DNA from: an uncultured Lachnospiraceae bacterium
Lineage (GTDB): Bacteria; Bacillota; Clostridia; Lachnospirales; Lachnospiraceae
Reading direction: 5' to 3'
Length of the DNA stretch: 64,000 nucleotides
Assembly (NCBI GenBank): GCA_900316855.1
Contig: ONEK01000012.1
Location: 38,032 to 102,031 of the forward strand
A model generated the notes under the pieces. That model was given only the letters and a program-made list of their open reading frames with translations, did not search any database and had not been told where the DNA came from. Every line of letters starts with the position of its first letter. Within the stretch, counting starts at the first letter, position 1. Positions 56,173 to 63,971 of the stretch are shown here, in pieces. The position numbers were made by a program, and so were the translations under genes.

Positions 56173-56703
56173 TTACTTCCCAGGGTATTTGATCGCGGAG
56201 AAGACGGGATACGGCGCTATCGCCTCGCGTCCCTTCAATCCCTCCAGCTCCATGAGTACCAGAATGCCGGAAACCCTGCCGCCGAGCTTCTCCACGAGCT
56301 CAATCATCGCCCTGGCGGTTCCTCCGGTCGCCATAAGGTCATCCACGATCAGAACCTTCTGACCGGGCTGAATGGCATCCTGATGCATCTCGAGCGTCGC
56401 TGTGCCGTACTCCAGGGAATAATCCACCGAAACGGTTTTCCAGGGAAGCTTCCCCTTCTTGCGGATCAGTGCAAACGGCTTGTGCAGATTATAAGCGATC
56501 GGAGTTCCGAAGATGAATCCCCTCGACTCTGCACCGACTACCACGTCGAAATCCACGTCCTTCACAAGATCCTGCATGCTGTCAATCGCAAGCCGGAGGC
56601 CGTCCGGGTCATCTGCAACCGTCGTGATATCCCGGAACAGAATTCCCTTTTCCGGGAAATCCGGTATAGTACGAACGTAATCCTTAAGTTCCTTTGAAGC
56701 CAT
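56173..56703 (-). CDS. apt: Adenine phosphoribosyltransferase
   Basis: This 176-residue purine salvage enzyme makes AMP from adenine and PRPP. It has FPEKGILFRDITTV, VGAESRGFIFG and the PRPP-binding LIVDDLMATGGTARAMIEL. Complete. Confidence 0.98.
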   Translation of the reverse strand: MASKELKDYVRTIPDFPEKGILFRDITTVADDPDGLRLAIDSMQDLVKDVDFDVVVGAESRGFIFGTPIAYNLHKPFALIRKKGKLPWKTVSVDYSLEYGTATLEMHQDAIQPGQKVLIVDDLMATGGTARAMIELVEKLGGRVSGILVLMELEGLKGREAIAPYPVFSAIKYPGK

Positions 56704-56754
56704 AATCTTCTCCCTTCCTGCCCACTCCAGCAGCAGGCATCAGCATTGGCTGTA

Positions 56755-57096
56755 TTACTCCCCTGTAATTCCCGTAACTTCAAATCCGGCTCCGGTGCCG
56801 CGCACATGTACAGCTTCCCCTCCGCAGTACGGACAGGTAAAACCCGACTGATGCGGAAAGGTCCTGCCGCATTTCATGCACCTGAACTGTGCCGGCCGGT
56901 GTGTAAACTTCAGCTTTGCTCCCTCTGCGGGTGTGCGTTCGGAAGCAGTTTCAAAATAGAGCGCAACGCACTCGTCAACCAGTCCGGACAGCTCCCCGAC
57001 CGCAAGGTCCACCTCAGTGATCCTGTGTATTCCGTTCTCCTTCGCCTTCTTCTCCAGAAGCTCCAGAAGATCCAGGACCATGGGCAGCTCGTGCAT
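56755..57096 (-). CDS. hypA: Hydrogenase nickel incorporation protein HypA
   Basis: This 113-residue nickel chaperone begins MHELPMVLDLLELLEKKA, where His2 is the nickel ligand. It has two zinc-binding Cys pairs (FRCMKCGRTFPH and FTCPYCGGEAV). It acts in maturation of NiFe hydrogenases, but no other hyp or hydrogenase gene is visible here. The long open frame upstream is spurious, since it crosses the divergent promoter region. No strong ribosome binding site directly before the ATG. Confidence 0.92.
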   Translation of the reverse strand: MHELPMVLDLLELLEKKAKENGIHRITEVDLAVGELSGLVDECVALYFETASERTPAEGAKLKFTHRPAQFRCMKCGRTFPHQSGFTCPYCGGEAVHVRGTGAGFEVTGITGE

Positions 57097-57119
57097 GAAT
57101 GAAACGTTTCCTTTCTTCG

Positions 57120-57181
57120 CGCAATTCCGATATAATAAAATATATGTCATTATACCGACTGGCCACTTTTTTGAAAAGTGA
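57120..57181. promoter_or_regulatory. Divergent promoter region between hypA and the NYN-LOTUS gene
   Basis: TATAAT occurs on the plus strand (57131-57136) and on the minus strand (within ATTATA near 57150), facing each other. A perfect inverted repeat CACTTTT/AAAAGTG lies at 57163-57180. The layout suggests overlapping divergent promoters with a possible operator; the -35 sequences are weak. Confidence 0.5.
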
Positions 57182-57201
57182 CTGCGGACAGAAAGGTCAA
57201 C

Positions 57202-58305
57202 ATGGAAGATATTAACATCGCACTGCTCATTGATTCTGACAACATCAGTGCCAGATATGTGCCCCTCATCCTGAGCGAGCTGTCCAAATATGGAAAAATC
57301 ACCGTCCGCAGAATGTACGGTGACTGGTCCCAGGACCGGCTGCGGTCCTGGCTGAACTGCTCCGCCGCCTATTCGCTCACCCCGGTCATGCAGCCCAACA
57401 ACACCCCCGGCAAGAACGCGTCGGATATCGGCCTGATCATTGACGCCATGGATATCCTGTACACAGGTGATGTGCAGGGCTTCTGCATCGTATCCTCGGA
57501 CGGCGATTTCAACAAGCTGGCGACGCGTCTGCGTGAAGCAGGCAAGGTCGTCATCGGAATGGGAGAGCGCAAAACTCCTGAATCGTTCCGTGTTTCGTGT
57601 GAACGTTTCATCTTTCTGGATGTAATTGAAATGGGAGACAGTGATGATTCCGATGAAGATCCGGGGCATGCACCCCGTCCGCAGAAGAGCCGCAGGCGGC
57701 AGACCGCTTCCCAGACCCGTGCCCGCAAAGCCGCCCCTGCCGCTCCGGCAAGCAACCTGATCGCGGACAGGGAACGTGGCTACGCAGAGCCTTCAGCCGA
57801 GGAGTCTGAGCCGGATCCCGAGGAGGACAGCGGCGATGAGTTCACGGATCTTGCATCCATTGAGAATGCTATTGTGAAAATGATCACGGACAATACCGCT
57901 GACGGTAAGCCGACAAGCCTTGGCGAAATCGGTTCCCGCCTCGTAAAGATCTTCCCCGATTTCGATATCCGGAATTATCATTACAGCAAGCTCTCCGAAT
58001 TCCTGAAGGATTTTCCCTCTCTTTCAGTGGAGAATCATGACAATGCTGCCTGGGTAACCCTGAAAGCAACCTCGGATGCCAATATTGAAAAGCAGATTCT
58101 GCAGATTTTCGAAAAGCATCAGGCGGATGACATGAATATCAGCACCCTGAAGTCCGAGCTCGAAGCCATGAACCCCAGCCTGAATGCCACGATCCGCAAG
58201 AGCGGTGTCACACGCTTCTCCGTGTACCTGAACCGTAATATCCGGAGCGTTGAGGTCAATGGCAGGCATGTGACACTCCTGAAGAAGCCGGACGCCGGAA
58301 ACTGA
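57202..58305 (+). CDS. NYN domain protein with C-terminal OST-HTH/LOTUS repeats
   Basis: This 367-residue protein has three parts. Residues 1-145 form a NYN (PIN-like) nuclease domain with the acidic residues in LLIDSDNIS, ASDIGLIIDAMDILY and VSSDGDFNKLA. Residues 150-225 are a charged Ala/Pro/Ser/Glu-rich linker. Residues 226-365 contain two winged-helix OST-HTH (LOTUS) modules (SLGEIGSRLVKIFPDF, then NISTLKSELEAMNPSL). NYN-LOTUS proteins are predicted RNA-binding nucleases. It is not part of an obvious operon. AAAGG precedes the ATG. Confidence 0.9.
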   Translation: MEDINIALLIDSDNISARYVPLILSELSKYGKITVRRMYGDWSQDRLRSWLNCSAAYSLTPVMQPNNTPGKNASDIGLIIDAMDILYTGDVQGFCIVSSDGDFNKLATRLREAGKVVIGMGERKTPESFRVSCERFIFLDVIEMGDSDDSDEDPGHAPRPQKSRRRQTASQTRARKAAPAAPASNLIADRERGYAEPSAEESEPDPEEDSGDEFTDLASIENAIVKMITDNTADGKPTSLGEIGSRLVKIFPDFDIRNYHYSKLSEFLKDFPSLSVENHDNAAWVTLKATSDANIEKQILQIFEKHQADDMNISTLKSELEAMNPSLNATIRKSGVTRFSVYLNRNIRSVEVNGRHVTLLKKPDAGN

Positions 58306-58331
58306 GTCGGATCCCCTGCCGGATCCGGAGA

Positions 58332-60434
58332 TCAGGTGTTTCCGGGCCCGGCAAGTTCCAGATTCACGCGGATCTCAAAAACCGTTCCTTGCTCCTGACT
58401 GCTCCTGACCTGTATACCGCCGCCCATCATTCCGAGAATCCTGCGGGAGATGGCAAGTTCCTTCGTCGGCTTGTCAAACAGGCCAGGCAGCTTCATGTCA
58501 GGGATACCATTCCCCTTATCCTCAATCACAAAGTGGAAATACGCCCTTCCCCTGACAGCGGGATCCGCTGAAATCACAAGTGAGACGCTGCCCTTTCTCG
58601 GGGAATTCCTGACTGCGTTCTCCAGAATGCACAGGAGAACCATCTGCAGGCCGGCCTTGCTCCCGATCACCCTGTCAGGCACTTCATCCCGGAAGTTCTG
58701 TGTAAAAATGACACCCCCACGCTGACAGGCAGGCCAGATTACCCGGCGCACGGTGTCGAGACTCTGCCGCAGGGAAAATTCACTCTCCTTCAGATGCTTC
58801 TCCGGGTCCAGAATGGAAATTTTCTGAAGGTCGTCTGCCATCACCGGTGTCGTGTCAGCGATGGCTGTCACCTTCTTCAGTGCATCCTGCATCTCATCGG
58901 GTGTCGACGGGCCCGCAGCAAGCTTCTGAATGGATTTCATCTGGCCTGTGATCAGCTGCTTCATCCTCGAGAGAGATTTGCTGCGTTCCTTGCTGCGGAC
59001 AGCTTCATCGGTGTTCTTTCTGGCGTGTGCCAGCTTCTCATCCATGAGGTCCTGTCTTGCGGTGCGGAGCTGTGTCTGAAGATTCGTCAGTTTCTCTTTG
59101 TAATTGCCTGCCGCAATCCCTGCCTCCATGGTTTTGCGCCTGAGCTGTTCCTCCAGCTCTTCCCTGGTTTTGCCCGCACGGGCCTCCGCCTCATGTACCG
59201 CCTGTTCCTTCTCGCCGGTCAGTGCCTTTGTGAGCTCCTGCTCGCGCCGGCTGCCGTCTGCCTTCTCCTGCTCGAGCTGCTCCTGCAGTACATGAAGCTG
59301 TTCCTCCAGATGCTGTCCTTTTTCCCTGCTCTGAAGCTCCAGCTCTTCATATTTCTTCTTCCAGCCTGCCAGCTCGTCTTCGAGCTGCTGATTTCTCCCG
59401 CGAAGATCTGCGGTGCGTTCCTTCTCCCCCGCCTTCTGGTCCTCCAGCTGGGCGAGTGCTTCCTTTCTCAGCCGTGCAAGTTCCGCGTCAGCCTTTTTCT
59501 TAGCTGCGGCAATCTGGTTTTTCGCATCCTCATGGACGAGCTTCAACGTCTGGCGGGCGGCTTCCTCCGCGGCGCCGGCATCCTCCTCCGCCTTGAGGTA
59601 CTGATCATACACCTGGCGGGTTCTGGCATCCGCTTCCTTCTTCAGTTGTCTCTTCTGCTCCCTGACAAGATCCGTCATTTCCGTAAACAGGACGTAGATG
59701 ACAGTCCGGTCTCCGTCCTTGTATGCCGCTGAGGAGATGGTATGAAACGCAACCTGACGGTTGTTGTTCTTATAAACTGTAACCGGAAGCGGCATAGGGC
59801 GGGGACGCTTCAGACGGATCAGCTGGTCAATAGTGGTTCCCATCCTGCGCTGGTCATCATAGCCCAGCATGAAGAACGGATTTTCTCCCAGCTTATCATT
59901 GAACAAACTGTCACTGATTCCGATTTTGCGCGCCAGGAAGCCGTTGCAGTACAGGACGCGCAGGTTCTGGGAGCCCATGGCTGCCAGGACCATCAGTCCT
60001 CCCGGAATATCCTCGATAAACCCGCGTATCACCTCGGGATCCATGCGCAGAAATCTGCGCGACATTCCGACAAATACCAGCTGCAATGCACCCTTTTCAT
60101 CCTGATGGATTGAAAGCGAGCAGCGAAGGTTTACTGAATTTTCTTCTTCGCGGGGAATGAGATTGACATCGTAGACGATGGTATTCGTATCGCCGGGAAC
60201 CGGTGCGGACTTTATGGCAGCGACATCAACCGTGAAGGGCTCCCGGTTCGCCGCAATGGTCTGCTTCAGATGGTCCAGAACCTCATCCGCTGTTTTCAGG
60301 TGCAGAATGTGGTCCGGTGTGACATAAACAATGTCGTCCGCAAGGTAAGATGCCGCTTTGCCGGCATCTCTTTCACGGAACAGGGCTGTCAGAAAATTTT
60401 TGCCAAAATCGATAGGAGTATCCATGAAACCCAT
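58332..60434 (-). CDS. Histidine-kinase-like protein: NTF2-like, PAS, coiled coil and HATPase domains, no acceptor histidine
   Basis: This 700-residue cytosolic protein starts with an NTF2/SnoaL-like domain (residues 5-130), then a PAS-like domain (about 140-260, containing VLYCNGFLARKIG). A coiled coil of more than 200 residues rich in Glu, Gln, Lys and Ala follows. The C-terminus is a HATPase_c domain with N-box LLCILENAVRNS and G1-box EDKGNGIPD. The helix where the DHp domain would be (SRMKQLITGQMKSIQKL) has no histidine, so it may signal by ATP binding or pair with another kinase. No transmembrane segments and no adjacent response regulator seen. Confidence 0.85.
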   Translation of the reverse strand: MGFMDTPIDFGKNFLTALFRERDAGKAASYLADDIVYVTPDHILHLKTADEVLDHLKQTIAANREPFTVDVAAIKSAPVPGDTNTIVYDVNLIPREEENSVNLRCSLSIHQDEKGALQLVFVGMSRRFLRMDPEVIRGFIEDIPGGLMVLAAMGSQNLRVLYCNGFLARKIGISDSLFNDKLGENPFFMLGYDDQRRMGTTIDQLIRLKRPRPMPLPVTVYKNNNRQVAFHTISSAAYKDGDRTVIYVLFTEMTDLVREQKRQLKKEADARTRQVYDQYLKAEEDAGAAEEAARQTLKLVHEDAKNQIAAAKKKADAELARLRKEALAQLEDQKAGEKERTADLRGRNQQLEDELAGWKKKYEELELQSREKGQHLEEQLHVLQEQLEQEKADGSRREQELTKALTGEKEQAVHEAEARAGKTREELEEQLRRKTMEAGIAAGNYKEKLTNLQTQLRTARQDLMDEKLAHARKNTDEAVRSKERSKSLSRMKQLITGQMKSIQKLAAGPSTPDEMQDALKKVTAIADTTPVMADDLQKISILDPEKHLKESEFSLRQSLDTVRRVIWPACQRGGVIFTQNFRDEVPDRVIGSKAGLQMVLLCILENAVRNSPRKGSVSLVISADPAVRGRAYFHFVIEDKGNGIPDMKLPGLFDKPTKELAISRRILGMMGGGIQVRSSQEQGTVFEIRVNLELAGPGNT

Positions 60435-60472
60435 TTTAAACTATCGGGAAATAAATGTGCAGATGCGCCTTA

Positions 60473-60481
60473 TGCTATACT
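60473..60481 (+). promoter_or_regulatory. Extended -10 promoter of the DUF1292 gene
   Basis: TGCTATACT on the plus strand, about 90 bases upstream of the ATG and divergent from the kinase-like gene. No clear -35. Confidence 0.55.
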
Positions 60482-60568
60482 GTAGAGGACAGCGCACGGA
60501 AAACGTAACAGGAAAAAGCGCAATGCGGCGCGAAAATGAGCATTCAGTGCCAGCCAGGTAAATTTCTT

Positions 60569-60868
60569 ATGGAAGAATTCAGGGAACATGGCGGGGAGGA
60601 GGCTCCCCGGAAAATGGAAATCGTCACCCTGACGGATGACGAAGGGGAGAGCGTGGATTTTGAATTCCTCGATCTCATTACCTACAGCGGCAGGGATTAT
60701 GCTGTGCTGGTTCCTACGGATGAAGCCGCGGATCAGGTTGTCATTTTCGAGGTGGAGGATGCCGACCAGACAACGAACAGCTTTATCCCGGTGACCAGCG
60801 AATCCGTTGCGCGCGCTGTGTTTGAACTTTTCCGGAACCGTAACAGTGACCTGTATGATTTCTCATGA
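60569..60868 (+). CDS. DUF1292 family protein (YrzB-like)
   Basis: This 99-residue acidic protein has the family pattern: IVTLTDDEGESVDFEFLDLI, YAVLVPTDEAADQVVIFEVED and a C-terminal region ending with VFELFR. In many Firmicutes yrzB is next to ireB and ruvX; here it is about 40 kb away. Function unknown. The ATG at 60569 has AGG eight bases upstream. Its end overlaps the next frame. Confidence 0.88.
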   Translation: MEEFREHGGEEAPRKMEIVTLTDDEGESVDFEFLDLITYSGRDYAVLVPTDEAADQVVIFEVEDADQTTNSFIPVTSESVARAVFELFRNRNSDLYDFS

Positions 60869-61484
60869 ACAGAACACCCGGGTGAAAGTGTCCGGCCTGC
60901 CGCGTCAGTATGCGGATCACCGGCTCGTCATTCACGGGACGCGTGTCAGTCATCTTCCTTCCCTGATTTTCCTGCTCTATTCCATGATCCTGGCACAGCA
61001 CAGAAACCTTACGGAAAAGCCCGGCGCTCCCGTTTATGACAGGGAAAATAACTGTTACAGGGAAAACTGCCGGGGCATGGAAACGATCCTGACCCCGGAA
61101 AACACTACGGTCACCCTCGGCTATACCGCGGAAGAGTCCCTGCCGAGGCAGTACTGTTATTACGTCACCATCGAAGCAACGAAGCTGCACAGTCCCGGGA
61201 CTGCAAGGTGGTCTGTGCCGGAGTCTCCGGTCCTGTCCTCCGAAGCAGAATACAACCTGATCCGGATGCGGGTCTCATACGCTTTCCTGCAGCAGTATTA
61301 TTTTCCCGTCCGACGGTTTCTGCACGCGAATTCCGACAAGTACCTGCTTCCAGGCGCCCCACTGCCGGAGGACGGATTTCGCATTGCTGTCCTGGATACG
61401 GAGATGGAGCGGCCTTATATCACCCAGTTGAACAAAATCGCTGCGCGATGGCTGGCCACAGACATTGGCAGCGGTACTTATTGA
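60855..61484 (+). CDS. Hypothetical protein, 209 residues
   Basis: I do not recognise this protein. It has a hydrophobic stretch near residue 35 (LPSLIFLLYSMILAQ), several Cys and Tyr residues in the middle (NNCYRENCRG, QYCYYVTIEA) and no other clear motif. It overlaps the DUF1292 gene by 14 bases, which suggests coupling, but the ribosome binding site is weak and the start is uncertain (GTG codons at about residue 10 are alternatives). It is the last gene before the mobile unit. Confidence 0.6.
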   Translation: MISHEQNTRVKVSGLPRQYADHRLVIHGTRVSHLPSLIFLLYSMILAQHRNLTEKPGAPVYDRENNCYRENCRGMETILTPENTTVTLGYTAEESLPRQYCYYVTIEATKLHSPGTARWSVPESPVLSSEAEYNLIRMRVSYAFLQQYYFPVRRFLHANSDKYLLPGAPLPEDGFRIAVLDTEMERPYITQLNKIAARWLATDIGSGTY

Positions 61485-61644
61485 AATGATCTGCACATAA
61501 TAAAAATAAGCAGTGGAAAAATCTTCTGCGTTTCAGTATTGTTAAGTTACCACACAAAACAAACTAAACAACGGAAGCCCACTGCCTATGAACAGAATAC
61601 CATCTGCAGCCCACTCCCGCAATCGGGTTTATGATGCAAATGCA

Positions 61645-61698
61645 CCTCCAGAGAAGGCAATTGTTGTTACTTACTGACAATGCACCATTCTCCGGAGG
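61645..61698 (+). promoter_or_regulatory. Hairpin that can sequester the recombinase ribosome binding site
   Basis: CCTCCAGAGAA (61645-61655) pairs with TTCTCCGGAGG (61688-61698) with one mismatch. The second arm contains the GGAGG of the recombinase, five bases before its ATG. Folding of a read-through transcript would hide the ribosome binding site. TGCACC is repeated at both arms. Confidence 0.65.
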
Positions 61699-61703
61699 TT
61701 TTT

Positions 61704-62552
61704 ATGTACGAAGATATTTTTGCTGAAATTCGTCGACAGGCTGAGAAGAAAAACCTGCGCGAATCTACAATCAATGCCTACTGTTATAATGTCGGCCTTT
61801 TTCTCAGGACTGTTGATAAAGATGTTTCGGAACTCACAGTTGATGATGTTGAGGCATTCCTTACTGAAAAGCGTCTGAGCGGAATAGCACCACAGACTTA
61901 TAACCACTATTATTCTTCAATTCACTTTTTCTACAAGAAGATCTTAAAACAGAACTGGGATATTGATGATCTTCCCCGAATGAAACTGGATCATACACTT
62001 CCGACAGTGTTGACCCGGGAAGAAATCGACAGGATCATTGCATGTACATCCAATCTGAAACATAAAGCAATCATAGCTACCATGTATGCTTCTGGCCTCA
62101 GAGTATCTGAGGCAGTGCACCTCCACTATGATGACATATCCAGATCAGGGAAATCCATTCATGTCAGGAATACAAAAAGCCGCCGTGACCGTTATACGAT
62201 TCTGTCGGATCGGGCTCTGGATATCCTGACCGAATACTGGTTTGAATGCGGCAGGCCGCGGGATATCCTGTTCCCAAACCGCACTACAGGGAATTACCTG
62301 AGTCCAAACAGTATCAACAAGTTCTTTAAGAAAAGTGCTGAAAAGGCAGGCATTACACGACGTGTAACCACGCATTCCTGCCGGCACAGCTTTGCGACCC
62401 ATCTTCTTGAAGACGGCACCAGCATCAAATACATACAGGTTCTTCTGGGGCATATAGATCCGTCCTCTACAGAAGTATATCTCCATGTCAGCAACAAGGC
62501 TTTGCTTGGTATCAGGAGTCCCTTTGACAACACGGCAGGAGGAGGCTCATGA
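61704..62552 (+). CDS. Tyrosine recombinase/integrase
   Basis: This 282-residue XerC/D-like recombinase has an N-terminal SAM-like core-binding domain (LRESTINAYCYNVGLFLRTV) and a catalytic domain with Arg (YASGLRVSEAVHLH), His-x-x-Arg (THSCRHSFATHLLE), His (LLGHIDPSSTEVY) and the nucleophile Tyr in VYLHVS. The ATG at 61704 follows GGAGG by five bases. The stop overlaps the transposase start by four bases (ATGA), so the two are co-translated. Confidence 0.93.
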   Translation: MYEDIFAEIRRQAEKKNLRESTINAYCYNVGLFLRTVDKDVSELTVDDVEAFLTEKRLSGIAPQTYNHYYSSIHFFYKKILKQNWDIDDLPRMKLDHTLPTVLTREEIDRIIACTSNLKHKAIIATMYASGLRVSEAVHLHYDDISRSGKSIHVRNTKSRRDRYTILSDRALDILTEYWFECGRPRDILFPNRTTGNYLSPNSINKFFKKSAEKAGITRRVTTHSCRHSFATHLLEDGTSIKYIQVLLGHIDPSSTEVYLHVSNKALLGIRSPFDNTAGGGS

Positions 62553-63730
62553 GTAAGGACTGCACAATACAGGATGTATTCAATCGGTTCTATCCTGTGT
62601 ATGCTGCGAAACATATGGTCCCTGAGGCACACAGGAAGGCGGCCTGGCACATCATGAACTGCAAGACAGGTGCACTCGGTGTCAACATCAGTGTTTGCGA
62701 AGAATGCGGATGCATCTCTGTACACAACAATTCCTGCCGTGACCGGTGCTGTCCTATGTGTCAGCAGTTCGCAAAGGAGAAATGGGTTGACGCACGGAGA
62801 GAAGACGTGCTCGACGCACCATACTTTCATGTGGTGTTCACGGTGCCGGAGGAACTCAATCCCGTGATATACAGCAATCAGAAACTGCTGTACGCCGCGC
62901 TTTATCATGCTGCTTCCGGAACTCTGAATGAGCTGGCTGCAGACAGGAAACACCTTGGCGCCCAGATCGGATTCATCTGTATTCTTCATTCATGGGGCAG
63001 TGCCATGAATTATCATCCGCACATTCATACCATTGTGCTTGGCGGAGGGCTAGATCCAAAGGGTCACTGGAAGGACAATGGCCGGAACTTTTTCCTGCCG
63101 ATCAGTGCTATGTCAAAGATGTTCCGCGGCAAATATCTTGAAGAGTTGAAAACGCTGTGGTCAACCGGCAGGCTTGAATTCAATGGTACGGCTGAGAAGT
63201 ACAGGAATCGCTATGAATTCCAGGAACTGTTGAATACCTGCTACGCAAAGGAATGGGTTCCGTATTGCAAGAAGCCGTTTCGCAACGCTGAATCAGTGAT
63301 CAAATATCTCGGCAAGTATACGCACCGGATAGCGATCAGCAATGGCAGGATCAAGGGTATGACTGATGCTACGGTTACCTTTTCGGTAAAGGACTATAAA
63401 AACCGCGGCCAATGGAAAGATCTCACACTGCCCGGCGAGGAATTCATCCGCAGATTTCTGATGCATGTGCCGCCAAAGCGTTTCGTGAGGATCCGGCACT
63501 ATGGACTGCTGTCTTCACGGAATAAATCCAGCAGCATCCCTGCGTGCAGGAACATACTCGGGTGTAAGAAATACATATCAAGGCTGAAAAATCTGGATGC
63601 TCCTGCAATCATCAGGCTGCTTTATAACCAGGACATATGCAGATGTGCTTCCTGCGGCGGAAAGATGATTCCTCTGCCGCACGATTACGACTACGTGGTC
63701 CCTGCCAGAATTCCGAAACTGCAGTGTTGA
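62549..63730 (+). CDS. IS91 family transposase (HUH/Y2 rolling-circle)
   Basis: This 393-residue transposase has an N-terminal zinc-binding domain (CEECGCISVHNNSCRDRCCPMCQ split over residues 50-75), the HUH motif within YHPHIHTIVLGGGL and the paired catalytic tyrosines YLGKY followed by THRIAISNGR. IS91 elements transpose by rolling-circle replication and can mobilise adjacent DNA. A C-terminal CASCGGKM pair may bind zinc. The length is close to IS91 relatives, so it appears intact. Confidence 0.95.
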   Translation: MSKDCTIQDVFNRFYPVYAAKHMVPEAHRKAAWHIMNCKTGALGVNISVCEECGCISVHNNSCRDRCCPMCQQFAKEKWVDARREDVLDAPYFHVVFTVPEELNPVIYSNQKLLYAALYHAASGTLNELAADRKHLGAQIGFICILHSWGSAMNYHPHIHTIVLGGGLDPKGHWKDNGRNFFLPISAMSKMFRGKYLEELKTLWSTGRLEFNGTAEKYRNRYEFQELLNTCYAKEWVPYCKKPFRNAESVIKYLGKYTHRIAISNGRIKGMTDATVTFSVKDYKNRGQWKDLTLPGEEFIRRFLMHVPPKRFVRIRHYGLLSSRNKSSSIPACRNILGCKKYISRLKNLDAPAIIRLLYNQDICRCASCGGKMIPLPHDYDYVVPARIPKLQC

Positions 63731-63926
63731 AAACGATAACTGAATAAACTTTCAGCTTCCCTCGTGGAGGCCTTTTTGTGATGCATGAAATCTGGCGAAA
63801 TGATAAGATTTAAAGGAACCGATACGGAACAATGACATTGATTATCCGGAAGGCTGCGGATTAAAACTCCATACAGAGTGGCCTCCCGGACGCGACTTTG
63901 TTCAACCCGGAAAAATCGAAATAGCA

Positions 63927-63971
63927 ATGAGAGAAGAAACATCTTCCTGATGAAGATGTTTCTTCTCTCAT
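63927..63971. repeat. Perfect 20-base inverted repeat downstream of the transposase
   Basis: ATGAGAGAAGAAACATCTTC and its exact complement flank a 5-base loop. Neither side has a T-run long enough for a classic terminator. It could be a terminator-like hairpin, part of the element's origin end, or a chromosomal structure past the insertion. No gene is supported from 63731 to 64000. Confidence 0.75.

Larger units (their letters stand above)
61645..63730 (+). mobile_element. IS91-type mobile unit with accessory tyrosine recombinase
   Basis: Two co-oriented, overlapping genes (recombinase, then HUH transposase) form a unit that is visibly richer in A and T than the flanking chromosome. The exact ends are not determined: IS91 elements lack terminal inverted repeats and target duplications. 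The coordinates cover only the leader hairpin and the two genes. The left gap 61485-61644 and right gap 63731-64000 contain no gene I can support. Confidence 0.7.

Noticed and set aside
56755..57669. Long minus-strand frame including hypA with a 191-codon extension
   Set aside because: The extension crosses the divergent promoter region and is antisense to the NYN gene; the HypA family starts at the internal Met-His.
63691..63942. Minus-strand 83-codon frame at the right end
   Set aside because: Overlaps the transposase end in antisense, has no ribosome binding site and no recognisable features.
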